A stretch of 22,753 nt of DNA, from contig CAVURW010000219.1 of the NCBI GenBank assembly GCA_963743595.1, forward strand, positions 1 through 22,753, read 5' to 3'. Every line of letters begins with the position of its first letter. Position 1 is the first letter of the stretch. Under the pieces are notes generated by a model, which was not told the DNA's origin, searched no databases, and was given only the letters and a program-made list of their open reading frames with translations. Below are positions 1 through 6,601 of this stretch, piece by piece. Source of the stretch: CAVURW01 sp963743595. GTDB lineage: Bacteria; Verrucomicrobiota; Verrucomicrobiia; Methylacidiphilales; UBA1321. A program made the position numbers and the translations under genes.

Positions 1-30
1 GGCAATTTACCAGGATGGCCCGGCGATCTC

Positions 31-320
31 CTAAATTTCGGCTCTGCTGACTTTTGGGATGCCAGTCCGTGGTAGGGTCGCACCAATCAGCTTATCCCCC
101 GTCAGGCCGTAGACCCCGGCAATTTGGTCGAGGGTCGATAGTGTCACATTCGGACGCCGTCCCGTTTCCACGGCCGGGAGAATTTGTAATCGATGCCAGC
201 AAGTTCGGCGACCTTCTCTTGAGTCAAGGCATGGCGGACTCTCAGCAGCTTGATGTTCTTGAGGAATCGGGAGAGGATAGTGCCGTCAGGACGCCGACAG
301 CACAGTGCAATTCCAGCACT
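31..320 (-). pseudogene. Frameshifted XRE-family HTH regulator
   Basis: Read on the minus strand, this stretch encodes a Cro/C1-type helix-turn-helix protein in two frames. The upstream frame ends with LTQEKVAELAGIDYKF, the first part of an HTH_3 domain. The downstream frame continues with VETGRRPNVTLSTLDQIAG and runs to a TAG at 31-33. Joining them needs one single-base change near 178-183, where the first frame otherwise hits a stop soon after. No ATG, GTG or TTG codon lies between the in-frame stop at 321-323 and the domain, so the start may also be lost. An intact copy would be a DNA-binding regulator of about 95 aa. The family call is firm because both halves of the domain are readable; loss of function is inferred from the frameshift. 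Confidence 0.72.
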
Positions 321-414
321 TTATTGACACCGTCTAAAGACAGTGGTATTGATCGTTGTTCAGCTCGCTTATCCGGCGCATCGCACGGATTGGTCGCTGC
401 AAAGCTCTCATTTT

Positions 415-900
415 ATGACCTTCCCTGTGCTCAAAAATCTCCTTGCTCCTGCTCTCTTCGCAATTGCCTTCCTGCTTTCGGGTTGTGCCTCTGCCGACTT
501 CAAGCCCTACGTCGGGCAGCAGGAAGAGTGGCAAACCGCGCCTGGTACCTTTATGGACACCAAATACGCGGTTCCGGTCTATTACGGTCCACCTTCCCGT
601 CCCTACATCATCCTCGGCTATTTGGACGCGAAAACGGCTGCCGTCCGAAGAAACGGGGTTGTCGCCTTTGCGGCTCGACGCGCCAAGGAATTGGGCGGGG
701 ATGCTCTTGTGGTCTTGGTGCAGGGCTCCGAATACGCGGGTACGATCTCAAACGGTTCCTCTCAAACCTCCGGCTATTACGAGGGCAACTATTCCCATGG
801 TTACACCTCGGGAACTCTCGATGCCACCACTACCAGTTCTTCCGCTTCGATTCCACTTTACCGGGGAACAGCTACCGCCATGGTCATCCGGTTCAAGTAG
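415..900 (+). CDS. Small outer-envelope lipoprotein, unknown function
   Basis: This 161-aa protein starts at the ATG at 415, chosen over the upstream in-frame start at 343 because it puts a clean lipoprotein signal at the N-terminus: MTFPVLKNLLAPALFAIAF followed by the lipobox LSGC. The cysteine would be lipidated and the mature protein anchored in the envelope. The mature part begins with an extended segment rich in Tyr and Pro, then a region (VVAFAARRAKELGGDALVV) resembling the alternating helix and strand of heavy-metal-binding or YbjQ-like lipoproteins. A Gly/Ser/Thr/Tyr-rich stretch follows, and the end is ATAMVIRFK. I do not recognise the family by name. It is the only apparently intact gene in the first 3 kb and lies between two broken genes. 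No ribosome binding site is obvious. Confidence 0.68.
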   Translation: MTFPVLKNLLAPALFAIAFLLSGCASADFKPYVGQQEEWQTAPGTFMDTKYAVPVYYGPPSRPYIILGYLDAKTAAVRRNGVVAFAARRAKELGGDALVVLVQGSEYAGTISNGSSQTSGYYEGNYSHGYTSGTLDATTTSSSASIPLYRGTATAMVIRFK

Positions 901-1259
901 CTGGCAGGAAGTTTAGACGGCGTATTGGTGACCGGGCTTGTAGCACCTTACCGGGCTCAAAACTTTGGCCCCTTGACAGTGGAGCGTAGGATGGCGGGAT
1001 CGGAAACTGTGCCGCGTGTCCGACTGGATCATGCAGGTTAACCCGACGAGGTGATGCTTTTGTTGAGTACTGCTTATAATGTTTGTAATCGGTCGAATCT
1101 GGCTCGCCCGGCGGGCAAAAAAACTTCAAGTCGAGAGGAGTCCATTCGATTCCAGTTTTGCGCTCTGGTTTAAGTGCCTGTGGGCATGGGTATGGCGAAG
1201 TTCTTGGTTTCGACACCCTGTAAGCATTCCTGTTTCTCGCCGCCAATGGGAATGCCTAT
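901..1259. other. Non-coding or decayed stretch
   Basis: I see no convincing intact gene here. An open frame starting at 1079 (MFVIGRIWLARRAKKL) reads like the start of a membrane or signalling protein. It does not stay in frame with the recognisable remnant that follows from about 1224, so it may be the 5' part of that same broken gene. The other open frames across 893-1246 overlap one another without recognisable features. Confidence 0.3.
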
Positions 1260-1545
1260 CAAGGGGGGCAAGCAATCGGGATGGCTATCGGAGCTTGGAT
1301 CACTGCGATCTTGCTAAGCCTTGATGGTCCGTGTTGGTACCTCCGCAAGACCGGACATTCTCCCCAAGCTCAGATGGCACCTCATGACAATACTATTTAC
1401 GATCAAATTGCGGACGAATTTCCTTCGGTCGGGAGCTTACGATCAAGGACTTTGGCAAAAATCTGTTGCAATCGCGGAAGGAGACGCATCCAAGGCAGCC
1501 GCGCTTTACACCACTGAACGGGCGCAGATTTTGGCGGGTATTAAG
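1224..1545 (+). pseudogene. Broken small membrane-protein gene
   Basis: Two reading frames carry adjoining pieces of one protein. The first, in frame after a TAA at 1221, has a hydrophobic segment (AIGMAIGAWITAILLSL) and ends in DNTIYDQIADEF. The second, shifted near 1428-1434, continues GAYDQGLWQKSVAIAEGD and then a helix ending TERAQIL. A pattern of the type YDxIAxE-x-GxxDxGLWxKAxAxAxGDxxKAxxLYIxxR is a recurrent tail in small bacterial membrane proteins of unknown function. There is no start codon in frame with the first piece, and the frameshift separates the two. I call it a relic. The exact boundaries are uncertain, and the 5' part may reach back to 1079. Confidence 0.5.
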
Positions 1546-1852
1546 TTCAACGAGGAAAAGACTGTGCCACTTGGTCCAAATCCGCGTCGTGCACGATCCG
1601 GGGAGGTGGGCTTCGATCGTTATCGCCATTTATTCATGCTTTATATTTCGTGATTTTGTTCCCTGGAAATCTGTCTTTCCGACCATTCAACAGTTTTCTT
1701 CTCAATTGAACAATGCCCATTCCGAAATGCCTCGCGAACTGACCGGTATCGCCGTACCAGTAACAGTTCCCCTCAGCCGCCTCGGAACCGAGGCAGCCTC
1801 CCGGAGTTACTTTTGTCGAGGCAAAAGTTTCTTCCGAACTAGACGGTATCGC
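1546..1852. other. Gene-free stretch with two hairpins
   Basis: No supported gene lies here. The stretch holds two perfect short inverted repeats just before the insertion element: GCCTCGG/CCGAGGC at 1779-1794 with a 2-nt loop, and ACTTTTG/CAAAAGT at 1809-1828 with a 6-nt loop. Neither is followed by a T-run on either strand strong enough to call a terminator. They may belong to a dispersed non-coding repeat. Confidence 0.35.
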
Positions 1853-1854
1853 TA

Positions 1855-1882
1855 AACATGGCGTCATAAATAATTGCGCATG
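1855..1882 (+). repeat. IS630 left terminal inverted repeat
   Basis: The left end lies directly after the TA at 1853-1854 and pairs with the right end at 2957-2984 with two mismatches over 28 positions. Confidence 0.8.
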
Positions 1883-1909
1883 ATGCGACTTGTGCGAGAG
1901 TCGCCTTTC

Positions 1910-2955
1910 ATGAAGGCACGACAGATCACGGATGCCGAAACGATGATTTTGGCGCTTCAGGATGAAATTCGACGCACCGAGGACTCCCGCTACGACCATC
2001 GTCTGCACGGAGTTTTGCTGGTCGCCCAGGGGATGAGTTGTCGTCAGGCGGCGGCGCTGCTCGGGGATGCGCCGCGTACCGTGGAGTATTGGGTTAAAGG
2101 TTTTGAGCAGCAGGGGCTCAAAGCGCTCAGCGAAAAGTCGGGGCGCGGACGCAAGTCCCGCTTGAGTGGCGAGCAGTTGGAGGAAGTGGGCCAATGGCTG
2201 CGGTCCAGTCCGCGAGCGCAGGAGCTGGAGGGCAATCTCTGGGACGGGCGCCTGCTCTCGGCCCGCGTGAAAAAGCAGTGGGGAATCGACCTGCAAGTGA
2301 GGCAGTGCCAGAGGCTTTTTCGCCAGTTGCGTTTCCGCTACCGCCTGCCCCGACCCGAGGTGGCCAAGGCCGATCCCGAGCGCCAGGCGGCGCATAAAAT
2401 AACTCGACGTCCTGGCGCTGGATCCGGGAGTTGACCTCTCGTCTTTGGATGAGGTTCATTTCAGCAACACGGTTCGCGCTGCCGGATGTGGATGGCCCCC
2501 GAGGAGCAGCACTGGTCGTGCGCCATCATCCGACTCGCCAAAGCGTGGGCTACTTTGGCGCCGTTCGCCTGCGGGACGGGAAGCTGGTCACCCGGCGCGA
2601 AGACGTCAGTTTCAACGGGCAAACCTTCTGGAGTTTCCTGCAAGAACTCGAAACCGTCAGCCGCGAGGAAGGCCGCCGCATCGTGGTCATCACCGACAAC
2701 GCCAAATTCCATCACGGGCTCGGCACAAGCCTTGGCGGGAGAGCAATGCAGACCACTTTGCCCTGGACTTCCTGCCACCTTATTCGCCTCAACTCAATCC
2801 CGATCGAACGGGTCTGGAAACTCTTGAGACGGTTACGGCTGCACAACCCGTACTTCGCGACTCTGCCCGACGTCGTCACCGCCGTGGAAGCTCAACTCGC
2901 GATCTGGAGCCAGCCCAATGATGCCCTGCGCAAACTCTGCGATACTTTCGGCTGA
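1910..2955 (+). pseudogene. IS630-family transposase, multiply frameshifted
   Basis: The N-terminal part is intact to about 2398. It carries the winged/homeodomain-like helix-turn-helix of IS630 transposases (MSCRQAAALLGDAPRTVEYW), then a basic linker and a second HTH. After that the catalytic domain is readable only by switching frames near 2400, 2460, 2516, 2722 and 2800. The DDE triad is still visible in pieces: Asp in SLDEVHF (about 2446), Asp in VITDNAKFHH (codon 2695-2697) and Glu in IERVWK (codon 2806-2808). LPPYSPQLNP precedes the last in another frame. The pieces are colinear with no large deletion, so inactivation came from several small indels. The start could be the ATG at 1910 or one upstream at 1874. 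Confidence 0.85.
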
Positions 2956-2956
2956 A

Positions 2957-2984
2957 CATGCGCATTTATTTATGACGCCGTGTT
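2957..2984 (-). repeat. IS630 right terminal inverted repeat
   Basis: The right end lies directly before the TA at 2985-2986 and is the inverted counterpart of 1855-1882. Confidence 0.8.
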
Positions 2985-2986
2985 TA

Positions 2987-3068
2987 GCAAGAGATATTTT
3001 GCATACGCTACCCAAGCTATTGCCCTGCAAAGAAATCGCCTCGTATTTACGTTTTCACCTGACCGAAA
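2987..3068. other. Short gene-free flank
   Basis: Between the insertion sequence and the putative intron tail I see no gene or site that can be supported. Confidence 0.3.
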
Positions 3069-3170
3069 ACTGGCCCTCCCGGCAGGGGAGCCATGGCCGT
3101 TGCGCTTGCGGAAGAAACCGCATGCCCGGTGGTGTGGGAGGGTTGACCGGTGAAACCCGGTCAGCCCGCC
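3069..3170 (+). ncRNA. Probable group II intron 3' tail (domains V-VI)
   Basis: The order of elements matches the 3' end of bacterial group II introns: a GGGAGCC-like lead, a small hairpin GCGG-AAGAAA-CCGC followed by CCGGTGGTGTGGGAGGG, then a hairpin GGTTGACCGG-TGAAA-CCCGGTCAGCC. The GGTGTGGGAGG block next to a long terminal stem is what I remember from domain V/VI of one class of bacterial introns. No reverse transcriptase or upstream intron domains are present, so this would be a 3' fragment. Recognition is by pattern only and the 3' boundary is uncertain. Confidence 0.42.
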
Positions 3171-3397
3171 GATCCTCTAGCAGCACCCCGCATCTCGCCG
3201 TCTGGCTTGAGAGACCGCTTCGTGCCCCCCGGATAATGGAGCCTGACTCCTAACCGGAATCCGCGCTCCGCTCCATTGCGCTCGGCTCCGACTACGCGGG
3301 GCTTCATTGCACTCCGCGCCGCTCCGGTCGGAGACAGGCAGCCGAGGTGCGGTGCGCCTCTCTTTGTTTTCAGGTCGTTTCTCTGCTTCCGAGTTGT
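3171..3397. other. GC-rich stretch without a supported gene
   Basis: The stretch is rich in short repeats of the type GCTCCG/CGGAGC and GCGCTC (about 3262-3335), which favour local hairpins. Open frames on both strands cross it but carry no recognisable protein features and overlap each other. I treat it as non-coding flank of a former mobile element. Confidence 0.35.
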
Positions 3398-3512
3398 CGG
3401 TTTTCGCCCTCACCAGCCCGCTTCCGCAGGGGGCCTGAGCGTGGTGCCCTCTGAAGACTACTCCCACGCGCCGCCCTGCTGCGCGGTCTTTTTGGTGAAG
3501 GGCGAAAGACCG
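3398..3512 (+). ncRNA. Long-range stem-loop, possible structured leader
   Basis: The arm at 3398-3415 (CGGTTTTCGCCCTCACCA) pairs with 3493-3512 (TGGTGAAGGGCGAAAGACCG) along its full length with two single-nucleotide bulges on the right arm. The 77-nt interior has more pairing potential: GCAGGG near 3426 with CCCTGC near 3473, and GCGC around 3468 with GCGC at 3481. The right arm ends about 32 nt before the ATG at 3545. This could be a structured 5' leader of that gene or a remnant of a mobile-element control region. No named RNA family is recognised. Confidence 0.4.
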
Positions 3513-3544
3513 AAACCGAACCGCAGAGCACTAAAAAAAAGACC

Positions 3545-3793
3545 ATGAAAACCAACACAGAGAAAAAGACAAAATCAGGACTCAAGAACCGTCCCGAACC
3601 ACTCAGCACTGCAAACCAAAGGCAGATTGATTTCCGCCGCCGGGCGGCGAATCGCTCGCTCGAAACCGCGAAGTTGCTGGCCTTGCTGGTCGGTAGCGTG
3701 GGAAGCCTGGTTTGCGATTCTGTGGCGGATACATCGACCACAGGCAACTTGCCAAGGTTGATCGCGCTGCTATCACGATCCAGAATTTCATAG
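3545..3793 (+). CDS. Hypothetical protein, probably a 3'-truncated remnant
   Basis: The open frame encodes 82 aa starting MKTNTEKKTKSGLKNRPEP. The first ~48 residues are basic and soluble and read like a natural N-terminus, ending in a helix (NRSLETAKLLALL). The rest overlaps, antisense, the remnant on the opposite strand (to 4014) and does not look protein-like, so the original gene was probably cut near 3690 and joined to foreign sequence. A purine-rich tract (eight A's, then AAAGACC) precedes the ATG, and a stem-loop lies just upstream. No function can be assigned. The layout, a short basic ORF behind a structured leader in a mobile-element graveyard, suggests a plasmid or integrative-element accessory gene. 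Confidence 0.4.
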   Translation: MKTNTEKKTKSGLKNRPEPLSTANQRQIDFRRRAANRSLETAKLLALLVGSVGSLVCDSVADTSTTGNLPRLIALLSRSRIS

Positions 3794-4014
3794 GCTTGTT
3801 CCTTGTCGCCGCAATCGTAGGCCCGCACGAAATCGGCCCGATCCTGTTCCGGGATTTGCTTGAGTTGGGAACGGGCGAAGAGCTCCCGAATGCGTTGGGA
3901 TTCCTTCTCCTTCGGATCGTAGGGCAAATCGGTGAACTCGTATTCGTCGTGCCGGATGCCCTCCCAAATCCGATGGCTCATTTCGTCTTTGCCGTGCTGC
4001 TTAGCCTTTCCCAC
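3690..4014 (-). pseudogene. Fragment of an unknown hydrophilic protein
   Basis: On the minus strand, starting at a GTG at 4014, about 95 residues read as a convincing soluble protein (DEMSHRIWEGIRHDEYEF, then RIRELFARSQLKQIPEQDR and YDCGDKEQAYEILDRDS). The frame stays open to 3370, but beyond about residue 105 it becomes Arg/Ser/Phe-rich and is antisense to another ORF, so I end the supported part near 3690. It overlaps the 3' end of the treZ frame by 37 bp. The extra tail on TreZ (GLPVPEDYFTKKDFDALDKF) may be the preceding part of this same protein in a shifted frame. I do not recognise the family. It looks like the C-terminal region of a larger plasmid- or ICE-type protein. Confidence 0.4.
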
Positions 4015-5543
4015 GTATGGCCGTAAAATTTATCCAGGGCATCGAAGTCCTTTTTCGTGAAGTAATCCTCTGGAACAGGAAGCCCGCGAAGGTTTGCTGT
4101 TCTCTTTCGCTTAAGGCCTTTTCCTGTTGCGCCTAGCAATACGTAGTCTCTAACCAGTAAGCGTAGGAACAAAACCACGTATTGCTCCAGTTCTCCTGGC
4201 AGATCCGTGAAGAAATAAAATGGGGAATTACACGCCCACTCTTGCCCCATGAACAATAGAGGCGTGTAAGGGATGAGTAGAAAGAGTAGCGAAGCAGCAC
4301 GGTAACGATCTGTGCGAATGAGGTGATGCAGGTACTCTCCGCCGATTCGATTTCCCGTTTGGTCGTGATTAGCCAGGCAAAACACAGCGTTTTCTGGTTT
4401 GCCTGGATAGGGAGTTCCACGACTTTTGCCCGTGAACGGAAACGATTGACCCTGATAGAGCCAGCCACCCCGCAAGATGGTCGCCAATTCCTCTGGAGCA
4501 CCGGTGTAGGAGTCGCGATAGATTTCATCGTGACCAAGCTTTCCAGTGTGGATCGAGTGATGGAAGTCATCGGCCCAAACCGCATCGAACTCCCAGCCGC
4601 CCTTTGCAGCCGGCAACAAAATATCGCCTTGGTTCCGCTCATCTTCGGCGATCATAAAACCGCCCTTGCCGTGAACCAGCTGCGCCGCTTCGGCCATCAA
4701 ATGAGTGGTCGATTCATCGTGTATGGCATGAGTGGCATCCATGCGGAAACCATCCATTCGATACTCATCCAGCCAGTATTCAAGCACCTGCAAAAGAAAC
4801 GCCCGGACGGGGCCTGAATTCGGGCCGTCTAAGTCAAAATTTGAGCCCCAAGGTGAGTTCCGCTCCTGGTGAAAGAAATAGGGACTGTACCGACCGCTCA
4901 CGTTTCCGATGCTACCCAGGTGATTAAAAACCTGGTCTAAGATCACTGCAATCCCACGAATATGACACTCGTCGACGAGCGTTCGCAAGTCATCGGGCGT
5001 GCCGTAATTGCAGCTGGGTGCCATCAACAAAACGCCATCGTATCCCCAGTTCCGTTCACCCACCCATTCCGCCAGCGGCATAAGTTCGACTGCATTAACG
5101 CCGAGATCTCGCAAGTAATCGAGTTTCTCGATAGCGCTCAAATAGGTGCCCTGCCTGGTAAAGGTGCCGATGTGAATTTCGTAGACTATCTGTCCGCCCC
5201 ATTTTGGGCGCTTCCAACTTGTGCATTTCCATGGAAACGTAGAAGGATCAACGACCAGAGACGATTCAAACACGCCATTAGGCTGGAATCGTGAGGCAAA
5301 ATCGGGAATGTTTGAGTCGGAGTCCACCGTGAAGGCGTAGCGGTCCCCCGGACGTCCTTGCGGATCTTCTGCCAGAAAGTAGCCACCCTCCCGTGGTGAC
5401 ATTTCAAGAGTCCTGGTACCCTCTGGAGCTTGAACAACAACGGAACAGGAGCGGTGCGGCGGACACCAAACGGTGTAGAGGACTCGATTCTCACGGAATT
5501 CGGCTCCGAGACGAGCGGAGAAGGCGGTCTTTGTATTATGCAT
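3978..5543 (-). CDS. treZ: Malto-oligosyltrehalose trehalohydrolase, C-terminally truncated and chimeric
   Basis: TreZ is a cytoplasmic GH13 enzyme. It cuts maltooligosyl-trehalose (made by TreY) to release trehalose, an osmoprotectant. The ORF is 521 aa. Residues 1-100 form the N-terminal beta-sandwich (ASRFQPNGVFESSLVVDPS is typical), and the GH13 barrel follows: VYEIHIGTFTRQGTY, ELMPLAEWVGERNWGYDG, the nucleophile Asp269 in MDGFRMDATHAIHD, the acid/base Glu300 in MIAEDERN, and the stabilising Asp394 in ANHDQTGNR. All three catalytic residues are present. TreZ similarity stops near residue 457, after the conserved LLFMGQEWACNSPF block. The remaining ~64 residues (KGLKRKRTANLRGLPVPEDY...) do not look like TreZ, whose usual length is about 560-620 aa. 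The last barrel helix and C-terminal domain are therefore missing, and activity is doubtful. No treY or treX lies in the window. Confidence 0.85.
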   Translation of the reverse strand: MHNTKTAFSARLGAEFRENRVLYTVWCPPHRSCSVVVQAPEGTRTLEMSPREGGYFLAEDPQGRPGDRYAFTVDSDSNIPDFASRFQPNGVFESSLVVDPSTFPWKCTSWKRPKWGGQIVYEIHIGTFTRQGTYLSAIEKLDYLRDLGVNAVELMPLAEWVGERNWGYDGVLLMAPSCNYGTPDDLRTLVDECHIRGIAVILDQVFNHLGSIGNVSGRYSPYFFHQERNSPWGSNFDLDGPNSGPVRAFLLQVLEYWLDEYRMDGFRMDATHAIHDESTTHLMAEAAQLVHGKGGFMIAEDERNQGDILLPAAKGGWEFDAVWADDFHHSIHTGKLGHDEIYRDSYTGAPEELATILRGGWLYQGQSFPFTGKSRGTPYPGKPENAVFCLANHDQTGNRIGGEYLHHLIRTDRYRAASLLFLLIPYTPLLFMGQEWACNSPFYFFTDLPGELEQYVVLFLRLLVRDYVLLGATGKGLKRKRTANLRGLPVPEDYFTKKDFDALDKFYGHTWERLSSTAKTK

Positions 5544-5545
5544 GG

Positions 5546-5752
5546 CTAGAGTGACCCCATGGGCAGGAGTAATGCCATCTCATGCGCCAGAACGATCCCA
5601 GTCAAATGCACCAGCGATCTCATATTTTGGCCAATAAATCGGGCAGTTTGCAACTCAGCTACCGCAGCTTGCAACGTCTTAAACCAAGAACCGAGGTTTA
5701 AGAAGTCATTGGCAATTTGCAGGCGTCTGAATAGAAAATTCGCACAATGCAA
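5546..5752 (-). CDS. Possible small ORF directly upstream of treZ
   Basis: A 68-aa frame with a TTG start ends two bases before the treZ ATG. Its sequence (DFLNLGSWFKTLQAAVAELQ, then GQNMRSLVHLTGIVLAHEM) could form two amphipathic helices. The tight spacing argues mildly for a real, co-transcribed gene. Against it, there is no ribosome binding site, the start is weak, and an equally long frame lies on the other strand. The rest of the treZ upstream region (5753-5854) shows nothing else. I do not recognise the product. Confidence 0.22.
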   Translation of the reverse strand: MHCANFLFRRLQIANDFLNLGSWFKTLQAAVAELQTARFIGQNMRSLVHLTGIVLAHEMALLLPMGSL

Positions 5753-5854
5753 ATAGACGGCTGAACTTTTGCCGAGCTAAACCCTCGTTTTCCCTCCATG
5801 AAATGGGTATTAGCGCAGCACCGAAGATTGGCATCGCATCTGCAAAGGTGAAGA

Positions 5855-6073
5855 ATGACAAAAATAGCTGCAGTTGTATTAATCGTTTTGGGATGCCTTG
5901 CACTCGTCTACCAAGGTTTCACCTACACACAAACAAAACAAGACGCCCAGTTGGGGCCCATCAAGGTCCAGCACAACGAGACCCAAGTGGTTCCGCTCCC
6001 ACCAATTATCGGTGCCGTTATGGTGGCCGGTGGAGTAGCGGTGTTGTTTCTCGGTAGCCGCAGGGCAGTTTAA
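5855..6073 (+). CDS. Small two-helix membrane protein (DUF3185-like)
   Basis: The 72-aa protein has an N-terminal membrane helix (IAAVVLIVLGCLALVYQGF), a 25-residue polar loop with the motif LGPIKVQHNETQVVPLPP, and a second helix (IIGAVMVAGGVAVLFLG) ending in a short basic tail. Small inner-membrane proteins with this helix, ITYTxxKxxxxxGPxxI and PLPPIxG pattern are common near stress genes in Acidobacteria and Verrucomicrobia and are usually left as hypothetical or DUF3185-like. AAGGTGA lies 7-13 bases before the ATG. A strong terminator follows within 25 bp, so the gene is probably a single-gene unit. The function is unknown; envelope stress is inferred from the neighbours. Confidence 0.75.
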   Translation: MTKIAAVVLIVLGCLALVYQGFTYTQTKQDAQLGPIKVQHNETQVVPLPPIIGAVMVAGGVAVLFLGSRRAV

Positions 6074-6093
6074 TCACTCGGTTAGCCCCAAGC

Positions 6094-6133
6094 AAAACCT
6101 GACTCGAACATTCTTTCGAGTCAGGTTTTTTTC
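6094..6133 (+). terminator. Rho-independent terminator
   Basis: A perfect 15-bp stem (6094-6108 with 6115-6129, core CCTGACTCGAA/TTCGAGTCAGG) with a 6-nt loop runs into a T-run at 6126-6132. It ends transcription of the small membrane-protein gene. Confidence 0.88.
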
Positions 6134-6152
6134 TTTACACTACAGGCCACTC

Positions 6153-6187
6153 CACAAAAAAAGCTTGGCTCATCACAGCCAAGCTTT
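6153..6187 (-). terminator. Rho-independent terminator for the minus-strand gene
   Basis: An 11-bp stem AAAGCTTGGCT/AGCCAAGCTTT (6160-6170 with 6177-6187) is followed, on the minus strand, by seven T residues. It lies 29 bp past the stop of the ORF at 6216-6455, which supports that ORF being expressed. Confidence 0.75.
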
Positions 6188-6215
6188 GCCGGTAACGCAG
6201 GTTTAAATTTGGTGG

Positions 6216-6455
6216 TTAAAGGATTCCGTTTAACGAATACGGGAACTCAGAAGACCTCAGCCCGCGCTGGAACAACTCTTCTCCGACACTGCGGTCGTCG
6301 TTCTCATGAGACCATTCTAGTTCCTCCTTGCTCAAGGGCGTTTCCCATCCGGTGGGGCTGGATTCAAGAACGGTTAAACGAGGGGAGGTCGAAGTGAAGG
6401 ACCAGTTTTTAGCAAACTTACGACGGCGGCTACGGTAGGATGTAGTTGTTTTCAT
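6216..6455 (-). CDS. Hypothetical basic protein
   Basis: This 79-aa frame begins MKTTTSYRSRRRKFAKNW, a strongly basic N-terminus. A Thr/Ser/Pro-rich middle and an acidic segment (LSKEELEWSHENDDRSVGEE) follow. There is no signal peptide and no membrane helix. I do not recognise the family. Support comes from position: a good intrinsic terminator follows on the same strand, and it sits with other small stress-type genes. No clear ribosome binding site is visible before the ATG. It could be a small nucleic-acid-binding or regulatory protein, but nothing in the sequence shows this. Confidence 0.45.
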   Translation of the reverse strand: MKTTTSYRSRRRKFAKNWSFTSTSPRLTVLESSPTGWETPLSKEELEWSHENDDRSVGEELFQRGLRSSEFPYSLNGIL

Positions 6456-6569
6456 AAAGCGTGAACTGCAGCTCGTGTGCCCTTCTGGGCTGAATGCGTA
6501 AATTACTGGTATTCAGGGATTTACACCCAATTTAAAGCAGTCACCTTTAACGATTGAACAAAATTATGC

Positions 6570-6601
6570 AATAAACTGAGGAGCTCATCTTGCAGTTTAT
6601 T
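6570..6601 (-). terminator. Hairpin at the end of the response-regulator gene
   Basis: AATAAACTG (6570-6578) pairs with CAGTTTATT (6593-6601), and the right arm includes the TAA stop of the response regulator. On the minus strand the stem is followed by a weak T-run (ATTTTGTT), so termination here is plausible rather than certain. Confidence 0.45.

Larger units (their letters stand above)
1855..2984. mobile_element. IS630-family insertion sequence, decayed
   Basis: A 1,130-bp element is bounded by terminal inverted repeats. The left end at 1855-1882 (AACATGGCGTCATAAATAAT...) matches the reverse complement of the right end at 2957-2984 at about 26 of 28 positions. A TA dinucleotide flanks each end (1853-1854 and 2985-2986), as expected for IS630/Tc1-mariner elements, which insert at TA and duplicate it. 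The transposase inside is riddled with frameshifts, so the copy cannot move by itself. The termini still look usable in trans if an intact relative exists elsewhere in the genome. Confidence 0.85.

Noticed and set aside
54..989. 311-codon plus-strand open frame at the left edge
   Set aside because: It overlaps the recognisable XRE relic (minus strand) and the lipoprotein (another plus frame), and its own sequence is Arg/Ser/Leu-rich without features.
1634..2395. 253-codon minus-strand open frame across the left IS end
   Set aside because: Most of it is antisense to the transposase, whose HTH is clear. The frame crosses the IS boundary, so it cannot be an ancestral gene.
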